Assembly (NCBI GenBank): GCA_017958015.1
Contig: JAGDDM010000168.1
Location: 1 to 7,673 of the forward strand
Reading direction: 5' to 3'
Length of the DNA: 7,673 bases
Source of the DNA: Abditibacteriota bacterium
GTDB taxonomy: Bacteria; Armatimonadota; UBA5829
Numbering within the stretch: position 1 is the stretch's first letter; each line of letters begins with the position of its first letter. Of the stretch, positions 1 through 6,332 are shown one piece after another. The notes beneath the pieces were generated by a model. The model did no database searches. It saw nothing but the letters and a program-made list of their open reading frames with translations, and was not told the DNA's origin. A program made the translations under genes and the position numbers.

Positions 1-1
1 C

Positions 2-1576
2 ATCATCGTCGGTTATCCCGACGGTACCTTCGGCGGCAAGAGAGCCATGACTCGCTACGAGTTCGCGGTTGCCATTGCCAGACTTCTCCCCCTGATTAAC
101 GGCGACACCGTTATCAGCAACGATGTCGACCTCTCCGGCTATGCCAAGAAGAGCGACATCCCCGCTTTCTCCGGCGCTTCCAAGGGCGACCTGGACGCTC
201 TCCGCAAACTCGTGAACGAGTTCGGCGATGAGCTGGCTTCCCTGGGCGTTGACGTTGACGCTCTGAAGAGAGACGTTGCCAACCTCACCGCCCGCGTTGA
301 GGCTCTCGAGGCCGAGAACCGCAGAATCCGCTTCACCGGCGACTTCTTTGCCGCGGCCAAGGCCACCAAAGGACTCGGCGAAGACTATGACGGCAATGTA
401 ATCCCCGGCGGCAACCTTCTTGACAACGTAGCCGTTTACAAGAACTTCGATCTCAACATCGTTGGCCGCCCCAGCAGCAACGTCACCGTCTATTCCACCA
501 TCAACTACGGCGATTACCTCAACGAGTACAGTTTCCTCGGCACCGACGATGATTTCTATCCCACCTACCTCTACGCCGTAGCGGACCTGGGCAAGACCAC
601 CCTCACCGCCGGTAGATTCCCCATGCAGTGGACCCCCTATACCATCAAGTCCACCGACTATGATTCGTATATCGACTACGCCGGTACCGACGACGGCAAC
701 TATGCCCTTGACGGTGTCAAGGCTGACCTCTATTTCGGCAAGGCCTTCAACGTAACCATGTTCGCGGCCAAGAACGACCAGAACAGATACTTCATGGACT
801 ACTTCGGCGACATTAACGGTATGGACGACTTCGACCAGAGCGCCGGCGCCAGAGCCAACTTCGGTCTCGGCAAGGCCGCCCTGGGCGTGTCCTACTACGA
901 GTCCTGGGCTCAGACCGCTAAGCTCGCTAACCGCGCCAACATCCTCAAGGTCTACGGCGCCGACCTGAAGATCCCCTTCGGCGGCTTCTGCCTGGGCGGC
1001 GAATACGCCAAGTCCAAGGCCATCGGCGGCCTCCTCGCCAACAACGAGAACGAAGCTTGGGAAGTAGGCCTCGGTTACGGCTGTTGCACCGACAGCAAGC
1101 TGGGCTTCAAGGTCGCTTACAAGGACATCGGTCAGAACTTCAACACCGCCGGCAACTGGGGCAGAATCGGCCGCTACTTCAACCCCTTGGATATCAAGGG
1201 TTGGGACGCTTGCGCCAAGTATGACTTCGGCAAGAGCTTCGGTATGTACGCCAAGTATCAGGACTACGATCCCGCGAACGGTATCGGAGTCGGCAATATC
1301 AAGAGCGTCGGCGGCGGTTTGAATTTCAATTTCGGCGCCAAGAACTCTTTCGGCGTGGAGTATGAGCGCGTTATAAACAAGGGTTATCGCGGCAACGGTG
1401 CCATCGGCAATCCCGCCAAGTCCACCTTTACTACCCTTACCTATAACTACAAGTTCAACCCCAACGCTAACTTCAAGATCGGCTATCAGTTCATCACCGA
1501 CAAGAACGTTATGCCCTACGCTCCCGTCAAGGCCGACAGCGATGTCGCCTTCGCGCAGTTCAGCGTAAGCTTCTAA
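2..1576 (+). CDS. SLH-domain outer-membrane porin (OmpM-like), 5' end missing
   Basis: The reading frame is open from base 2, so the true start and signal peptide lie left of the window; the ATG at 47 is an internal Met inside the SLH domain. Visible parts in order: the end of an SLH domain (bases 2-100; GYPDGTF, then MTRYEFAVAIARL, the conserved SLH tail), a linker, a predicted coiled coil (about 185-325, heptad-like LDALRKLV and VEALEAENRR), then about 415 residues rich in alternating polar and aromatic stretches with Gly/Asp/Asn turns, ending in FAQFSVSF. A C-terminal Phe is typical of outer-membrane beta-barrels. In this family the SLH domain binds a peptidoglycan-linked polymer and tethers the outer membrane, while the barrel acts as a general porin. 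The near-exclusive AAC and AAG codons suggest high expression. The family call is firm; pore specificity cannot be read. Its own terminator follows at 1592. Confidence 0.88.
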   Translation: MIVGYPDGTFGGKRAMTRYEFAVAIARLLPLINGDTVISNDVDLSGYAKKSDIPAFSGASKGDLDALRKLVNEFGDELASLGVDVDALKRDVANLTARVEALEAENRRIRFTGDFFAAAKATKGLGEDYDGNVIPGGNLLDNVAVYKNFDLNIVGRPSSNVTVYSTINYGDYLNEYSFLGTDDDFYPTYLYAVADLGKTTLTAGRFPMQWTPYTIKSTDYDSYIDYAGTDDGNYALDGVKADLYFGKAFNVTMFAAKNDQNRYFMDYFGDINGMDDFDQSAGARANFGLGKAALGVSYYESWAQTAKLANRANILKVYGADLKIPFGGFCLGGEYAKSKAIGGLLANNENEAWEVGLGYGCCTDSKLGFKVAYKDIGQNFNTAGNWGRIGRYFNPLDIKGWDACAKYDFGKSFGMYAKYQDYDPANGIGVGNIKSVGGGLNFNFGAKNSFGVEYERVINKGYRGNGAIGNPAKSTFTTLTYNYKFNPNANFKIGYQFITDKNVMPYAPVKADSDVAFAQFSVSF

Positions 1577-1591
1577 TCAAACACAAAAAAC

Positions 1592-1616
1592 GGACCCCTT
1601 CGGGGGTCCTTTTTTT
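1592..1616. terminator. Intrinsic terminator between convergent genes, probably bidirectional
   Basis: A 7-bp perfect stem, GGACCCC (1592-1598) with GGGGTCC (1603-1609), closes a TTCG loop, the very stable C(UUCG)G tetraloop. On the plus strand a run of seven T follows (1610-1616), 15 bases after the porin stop. On the minus strand the six A at 1585-1590 become a T-run one base after the stem, so the same hairpin can end the beta-helix operon, whose stop is about 43 bases away. Confidence 0.9.
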
Positions 1617-1652
1617 ATCGCGTCGGGTGTGGAAATGTGTCCGCTCCGATGT

Positions 1653-2810
1653 CTATTCTTTTATCACCTTCACGTTACAACTGTTCCCGTCAAAGAGTTC
1701 ATCGTCCTTGCCCCGGTCTTTGTAGGTGACGGTGGTGTTTTTAAGGTACACCGTCAGGGGTTCGTCCTCCGGGGCGGTGGCGATAGATTTTTCGACTACG
1801 CCGGTGAAGAGCACGTTGTCGAAGGTCACATCCCGCAGTCTGTCGCCGGCGTGGAGGGTTCGGGGGTTGTCGCCGTAGTATTCCACCACGCGGTTGGGGT
1901 TCTCGACGATGAGGTTGCGGAAGACTATGTTGTGGGAGTGTTCCGCCGCGGGGAAGGTTTCGCTGGCGAAGAAGAGCATAATTGTGAGCAAGTTGTGCCG
2001 TCCCGCTTCCCGGGGGAGGATTTCGTTTCGGGATTTAACGATTGTCATTCTGTGGGGGTAGTATCCGGGGCCGTAGATGTGGCAGTTCTCCACAAGGATG
2101 TTGACGCCGCCCATGCGGAAGGCGTCGCAGGAGGTGTTCATGACGCAGTTGTTCACGTGGAGATCCCGAATGTTGATGCCCGCCACGCAGTCGTCGCCGG
2201 TGCGGAAGACGCAGCGGTTGATTTCCGTGTTTTCGCAGAAGTGGAGGTGGATGCCGTCGCTGCCGCCCAGGCATGTGACGTCGGTCATGGCGGTGTTTCG
2301 GCAGGCGTCAAGTTGGTGCATGAAGTTGCCGCTGTTTTGAACGGTGTAGCCCCGGAGAGTGATGTTTTCGCAGTTGGTGAGGAAGATGCCGTGGGGTCCC
2401 CGGTAGCCTTCCTCGCCGTTGGGGTCGTAGCAGTCACGGCCGTCAATCACGGAGCCGGGTTCGCCGATTACGGCGATGTTCTTGGCCCCGTAGGCGGAAA
2501 TCATGGCCCGGCGGTACTCCGGCCAGGGTTTGAAGTTGTACTGCTGGGGAATCAGCTCCATGTCCGTGCGGAGATGTACCCCCTCCGGCACATCGAAGAT
2601 TTTGTAATCGTCGCAGTTCTCGCTGCCGAGGAGCACCGCGCCGCTTTCCAGGTATAGCGTGGTGTCGGAGCCCATGAGGACGCCGGAGAAAAGATAGGAT
2701 CCCTTGGGGAATACGATTGTGCCGCCCTTGTCCAGGACTTTCTGTATCTCCTCCGTTTGGTCCCACTTCGCGCCGGGTGTGACGCCGTAGTCGGTGATGA
2801 TGTGTCTCAT
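1653..2810 (-). CDS. GH28-like right-handed beta-helix protein (polygalacturonase fold), no signal peptide
   Basis: This 385-residue protein starts at 2810. The frame stays open up to 2969, but that extension is Arg/His-rich shadow of the upstream gene; GGGAGA seven bases before the 2810 ATG and the ATGA overlap settle the start. The N-terminus (ITDYGVTPGAKWDQTEEIQKVLDKGGTIVFPKGSYL, residues 5-40) is the usual opening of pectin-degrading beta-helices. The middle shows repeated coils (NITLRGYTVQNS, NTEINRCVFRTG, NILVENCHIYGPG). SDG at 184-186 and GDDC at 205-208 correspond in position to the NTD and DD acid motifs of GH28. The HG and RIK motifs are not seen; instead there are SCDAFRMGG (227-235) and HRMTIVKS (253-260). 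I infer a glycosidase or lyase acting on a uronic-acid-type or other acidic sugar, probably in the cytoplasm as no export signal is present. Substrate is unknown, and a non-catalytic role is possible. Confidence 0.72.
   Translation of the reverse strand: MRHIITDYGVTPGAKWDQTEEIQKVLDKGGTIVFPKGSYLFSGVLMGSDTTLYLESGAVLLGSENCDDYKIFDVPEGVHLRTDMELIPQQYNFKPWPEYRRAMISAYGAKNIAVIGEPGSVIDGRDCYDPNGEEGYRGPHGIFLTNCENITLRGYTVQNSGNFMHQLDACRNTAMTDVTCLGGSDGIHLHFCENTEINRCVFRTGDDCVAGINIRDLHVNNCVMNTSCDAFRMGGVNILVENCHIYGPGYYPHRMTIVKSRNEILPREAGRHNLLTIMLFFASETFPAAEHSHNIVFRNLIVENPNRVVEYYGDNPRTLHAGDRLRDVTFDNVLFTGVVEKSIATAPEDEPLTVYLKNTTVTYKDRGKDDELFDGNSCNVKVIKE
2807..2810 (-). other. ATGA stop/start overlap coupling the two beta-helix genes
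   Basis: On the minus strand the upstream gene ends ...AAA TGA and the downstream gene begins ATG AGA; the two codons share four bases. This is a usual sign of translational coupling and confirms that both genes are on one transcript. Confidence 0.9.
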
Positions 2811-4645
2811 TTGTTTTCTCCCGTGTATTCGGTGTAGTCCCTGTATTCGTTGACGGTGAGTCCCCAGAAGATGTGGCCGTAAATTCGCAGTCTGCCATCG
2901 AAGTCGGAGCCGAGTTTGATATATTTCCCGTTGCCGCCGGTGGAGAGACCCACGATGTCCGTGTCGCATTTTGAGCGCAGTTCGATGTTGTTGTTTTTCG
3001 CCGAGGGAATGTCGGAAACGAGCCTGATAATCTTCACGTTCTCCGCGTTCTTTGCGGTCATGGCGGTTTTGACTCCGAAAGCGGCGAAGGAGAAGATGTC
3101 AATGTTCGCCACGTTTTTCAGGGTGAGGCCCACGGTGTGTTTGAAGGAGTAGGGGATGAGGTTTTCCGTGGCGGCTTTCGCTCTGCGGGAGTTTTCCCAC
3201 CAGGTGCCGTAGGTGCACATGATGTATTCCAGCGCTCCGTCCCGGCTGCCCGTAACCTCAACGTTGCGGCTCAGGCAGGTGCCCCAAACGCCCCTGACCA
3301 TAAAGTCCTCGGCGTGTTCGACAAGTATGCCCTTGTATGCCCGGACAAAGACAATGTCCTCAACACGGCATCCTTTGCCGCTCAGCCGGAACACATAGGG
3401 GTAGACGCTGTTTATGAGCGCCTTTTCCGAGTCGTGGGACATGCCCTCACAGCGTACCGTGAAGCCCCGGACAGCGCCGCCTTTGATGTCGAACACACAG
3501 TCGCCGGAGCGGCCTTTGCCGTAGGCGATGACGAGTTCGGTGCCGTTTTTGTGACCCCGGACTTCCACTCCCGCCGGCACGGTGATTTTTTCGGTGATTC
3601 GGTAGCTTCCCGCCGGCAGGAAAACGATTCCGCCGCCGGCTTTTTCCGCGTTGGCTACGGCTTTTTTCAAGTCGGATGCCTTGCGGAGGACGAACAGGTT
3701 TCGGGAAGCCTTTCGGCTGTCCCGGAGAGCGCGGGAAATCGACAGAGCGCCGGGAATTATGTCCTCGTCGGACACCTTCAGCTTGCAGTTCTCGTCGTCG
3801 GAAACCACCTTGGCTCCGTGGGTGTGAAAGACGTGGCCGTAGGCCTGTTTGGGCCAGGCGGGAACGCTTTCCTCCGATTCCGCGAAGATGGTGTTGTCGT
3901 AATATTCCGGGTCGATTGAGATGTCGTACATAAAGAGGTCGTCGCACTTGCCGGTGACCACCGCCTTGGCGCCTTCGCACGCTCTTCGGACCGCTTCCGG
4001 GCTCACCTTTTCGTACTCCGACAGGTATTTGCCGGAGACGTCGATGTTCACGTACTCGGAAATCTCGTAGTTACCGGTGTTTCGGAAGCCGTTGTTGAAG
4101 GCGGTGACGCAAAGGTTCTCAACGTGGGATGCGGTGCTGACGATGACGCCGTTCCAGGAATTGAGCAGAGTGATGCCGCGGATGCTCACGAGGGTGCTGT
4201 TCGCGGCGCCTATGGTGTAGGGGTATTCAACCGGAGAGGAGAGATTTTGCCGGGGGTAGTACACGCGGAGGTTCGCGATTTCCGCGTAGGAGCGGAGAGT
4301 GATGAAACAGCTCGGTGAGTCGCCGCCGCCGTTGCTTTCGTAGTCGGCAAGGAGCGTGGTTCGGTTGCCGTCGCCCGCAAGGGATACCCGTTCCGGCACG
4401 GTGACGGGCCTTGAGAGGGCGTATTCGCCCCGGGGCACGAAAACCGTTCCGCCGCCTTGGGCTTCCGCCGCGGAGAGGGCCTTAAGGAAAGCGGCTCTGT
4501 CGTCGGTTTTGCCGTCGCCCGCAGCGCCGAAATCGGTGACGGATATATTGTATATGATATCGCCGTCGGGGGAAAGACGGTATTCCGCCGAAACCGATCC
4601 GGCGAGGACGAGAAGTATGAAAAATGCTTTGATAATCGTTTTCAT
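2807..4645 (-). CDS. Secreted protein with two pectate-lyase-3-like beta-helix modules
   Basis: This 612-residue protein begins with a clear signal peptide: K2/K6, a hydrophobic core at 7-16 and a likely cut after A20 (SVSA before EYR). The first module, about 34-105, has the Pectate_lyase_3 signature VTDFGAAGDGKTDD followed by GGGTVFVPRGEYAL. A second module at about 317-375 repeats it: AEKAGGGIVFLPAGSYRI, then ITVPAGVEVRGHKNGT. Each is followed by beta-helix-type coils such as VRGFTVRCEG and VEDIVFVRAYKGI. It is therefore probably two beta-helices in tandem, acting outside the cytoplasmic membrane. I see no canonical GH28 acid cluster or pectate-lyase catalytic set, so it could be an enzyme, an epimerase or a sugar-binding surface protein. 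It is the first gene of an operon; its TGA overlaps the next ATG. The start is chosen because the signal peptide begins right there, although no good Shine-Dalgarno precedes it. Fold is confident, function is not. Confidence 0.75.
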   Translation of the reverse strand: MKTIIKAFFILLVLAGSVSAEYRLSPDGDIIYNISVTDFGAAGDGKTDDRAAFLKALSAAEAQGGGTVFVPRGEYALSRPVTVPERVSLAGDGNRTTLLADYESNGGGDSPSCFITLRSYAEIANLRVYYPRQNLSSPVEYPYTIGAANSTLVSIRGITLLNSWNGVIVSTASHVENLCVTAFNNGFRNTGNYEISEYVNIDVSGKYLSEYEKVSPEAVRRACEGAKAVVTGKCDDLFMYDISIDPEYYDNTIFAESEESVPAWPKQAYGHVFHTHGAKVVSDDENCKLKVSDEDIIPGALSISRALRDSRKASRNLFVLRKASDLKKAVANAEKAGGGIVFLPAGSYRITEKITVPAGVEVRGHKNGTELVIAYGKGRSGDCVFDIKGGAVRGFTVRCEGMSHDSEKALINSVYPYVFRLSGKGCRVEDIVFVRAYKGILVEHAEDFMVRGVWGTCLSRNVEVTGSRDGALEYIMCTYGTWWENSRRAKAATENLIPYSFKHTVGLTLKNVANIDIFSFAAFGVKTAMTAKNAENVKIIRLVSDIPSAKNNNIELRSKCDTDIVGLSTGGNGKYIKLGSDFDGRLRIYGHIFWGLTVNEYRDYTEYTGENK

Positions 4646-4666
4646 TTGAGTATGCCGCTTTTGTTC

Positions 4667-4695
4667 ATTATATCATTGATTCCCGTGTTTATCAA
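4667..4695 (-). promoter_or_regulatory. Sigma-70-type promoter of the beta-helix operon
   Basis: Read on the minus strand there is a -35 TTGATA (4695-4690), a 17-base spacer and a -10 TATAAT (4672-4667), preceded by TGA, which makes an extended -10. Transcription should begin near 4660, leaving only about 15 bases before the ATG at 4645. No Shine-Dalgarno sequence is obvious in that short leader. Confidence 0.75.
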
Positions 4696-4697
4696 CA

Positions 4698-4723
4698 GGG
4701 AAAATTTTTTTGACTTTTTTCCC
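4698..4723. promoter_or_regulatory. AT-rich inverted repeat between two divergent promoters
   Basis: GGGAAAA (4698-4704) and TTTTCCC (4717-4723) form a 7-bp inverted repeat around a T-rich centre. It lies just upstream of both -35 boxes (beta-helix operon to the left, cysK to the right). The T/A tracts could act as an UP element or bend DNA. This is a weak call; chance is possible in AT-rich DNA. Confidence 0.3.
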
Positions 4724-4732
4724 GAAAAGCCC

Positions 4733-4761
4733 TTGACAGGGGTTTCCCGGGGTGGTATAAT
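4733..4761 (+). promoter_or_regulatory. Perfect consensus sigma-70 promoter of cysK
   Basis: The -35 is TTGACA (4733-4738), the spacer is 17 bases and the -10 is TATAAT (4756-4761), preceded by TGG, an extended -10. Transcription should start near 4768, giving a leader of about 64 bases before the cysK ATG. All twelve hexamer bases match consensus, so the promoter should be strong unless repressed. Confidence 0.88.
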
Positions 4762-4777
4762 ACATACAATACAGATA

Positions 4778-4798
4778 GGAATTATGGTTTTTAATTCC
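4778..4798. promoter_or_regulatory. Candidate operator of cysK, shared with metY
   Basis: GGAATTA (4778-4784) and TAATTCC (4792-4798) are a perfect 7-bp inverted repeat with a 7-base centre, TGGTTTT. It sits about 10-30 bases downstream of the predicted transcription start, where a bound repressor would block the polymerase. Its first 17 bases match 14 of 17 with the site at 6296-6312 before metY. I infer that the Rrf2 protein encoded at 5792-6229 binds it. A further half-site-like TAAATTCC lies at 4805-4812. An RNA hairpin role is an alternative. Confidence 0.55.
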
Positions 4799-4831
4799 GC
4801 CCTGTAAATTCCTTGCAATCGGAGGACAATC

Positions 4832-5759
<928 letters not shown>

Positions 5760-5761
<2 letters not shown>

Positions 5762-5782
5762 AAAAGGGAGCCCAAGGCTCCC
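5760..5782 (-). terminator. Intrinsic terminator of the Rrf2 gene, touching the cysK stop codon
   Basis: The stem GGGAGCC (5766-5772) and GGCTCCC (5776-5782) closes a 3-base CAA loop. Read on the minus strand it ends in six T (from the A-run 5760-5765) and lies nine bases after the Rrf2 stop, a textbook terminator. On the plus strand the stem is followed only by TTCGG, so it should terminate cysK poorly. Confidence 0.85.
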
Positions 5783-5791
5783 TTCGGAAAG

Positions 5792-6229
5792 TCAGATTAC
5801 GTAATCGTTCTCGTAAAGCTCGAGCTGCTTATCGAGCAAATCCTGAAGAGTTTTGCTGTCCAGGTAGTTGTTGATTACCCGGGAAAGACCCTTCCAAAGC
5901 GGATATGTGGCGCACTCGGCGCAGCGGCCGCAGTCCGGCGGATCCTGCTCCACGCAGGGCACCGGCGAAAGGGAACCTTCGGTTACCCGCAAAATCTCGC
6001 CTACGGTGTACTTATCCGGCGATTTGGCCAGCATATAACCGCCGTGGGCGCCCCGACCGGTTTTGAGAATGCCGGTGCTTTTGAAAGCGGAAATAATCTG
6101 CTCCAGATATTTTTTGGAAATGTTCTGCCGTTCGGCGATGTCCTTCAGGGAAACGTAACCGTTGTTGGCGTGCTCCGCCAAATCAATCATCATACGCAGA
6201 GCGTAGCGGCCTTTGGTTGAAATAGTCAT
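5792..6229 (-). CDS. Rrf2-family transcriptional regulator (IscR/CymR-like) with four-Cys cluster
   Basis: This 145-residue protein opens with MTISTKGRYALRMMIDLA, the Rrf2 hallmark. A winged helix follows: recognition helix around SKKYLEQIISAFK (38-50) and wing GRGAHGGYMLAKSP (58-71), then VGEILRVTEG (76-85). Cysteines fall at 92, 100, 103 and 106 in a C-X7-C-X2-C-X2-C pattern, where IscR-type proteins carry three iron-sulfur ligands (92, 98 and 104 in E. coli IscR). The C-terminus has LSRVINNYLDSKTLQDLL, a dimerisation-type helix. Family members sense iron-sulfur status, nitric oxide or, as CymR with CysK, cysteine supply. Lying between cysK and metY, it most likely controls sulfur assimilation. 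GGGGGTG six bases before the ATG supports the start. Whether it binds a cluster cannot be seen from sequence. Confidence 0.9.
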   Translation of the reverse strand: MTISTKGRYALRMMIDLAEHANNGYVSLKDIAERQNISKKYLEQIISAFKSTGILKTGRGAHGGYMLAKSPDKYTVGEILRVTEGSLSPVPCVEQDPPDCGRCAECATYPLWKGLSRVINNYLDSKTLQDLLDKQLELYENDYVI

Positions 6230-6255
6230 AATATCACCCCCGTATTTATGACTTT

Positions 6256-6284
6256 ATGATAACACAAAACACAAAGAAATTCAA
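6256..6284 (-). promoter_or_regulatory. Promoter of the Rrf2 regulator gene
   Basis: On the minus strand there is a -35 TTGAAT (6284-6279), a 17-base spacer and a -10 TATCAT (6261-6256). Transcription should start near 6249, about 20 bases before the ATG. The candidate operator at 6296-6312 lies just upstream of this -35, so autoregulation is possible. Confidence 0.65.
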
Positions 6285-6295
6285 GTATTCATATG

Positions 6296-6312
6296 GGAAT
6301 TACGGTAATTAA
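6296..6312. promoter_or_regulatory. Candidate operator of metY, shared with cysK
   Basis: The site contains AATTAC-G-GTAATT (6298-6310), a 6-bp inverted repeat around one base. Aligned without gaps, it agrees with the cysK site at 4778-4794 at 14 of 17 positions, including GGAATTA, GGT and TTAA. It lies 20-37 bases before the metY ATG. I could not pick a convincing metY promoter: a TATGAT at 6255-6260 has no good -35, and TTCAAG (6280-6285) with GGTAAT (6304-6309) would place the operator on the -10. Confidence 0.55.
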
Positions 6313-6332
6313 CCGAGAAAGAGAGGTATAAA

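Noticed and set aside
1629..2657. 342-codon open frame on the plus strand opposite the GH28-like gene
   Set aside because: Its protein is V/A/H/G-rich with no domain, and it mirrors the codon pattern of the minus-strand gene, which has a clear fold, start and Shine-Dalgarno.
2811..2969. 53-codon N-terminal extension of the GH28-like protein
   Set aside because: Arg/His-rich out-of-frame translation of the upstream gene; the start at 2810 has a Shine-Dalgarno and the ATGA overlap.
3137..3919. 260-codon open frame on the plus strand inside the two-module beta-helix gene
   Set aside because: No recognisable motif or ribosome site; it is a frame shadow of a gene with a signal peptide and family motifs.
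4768..4831. Riboswitch (SAM or T-box type) in the cysK leader
   Set aside because: The leader is only about 64 bases, with one simple hairpin and no terminator or T-box motif.
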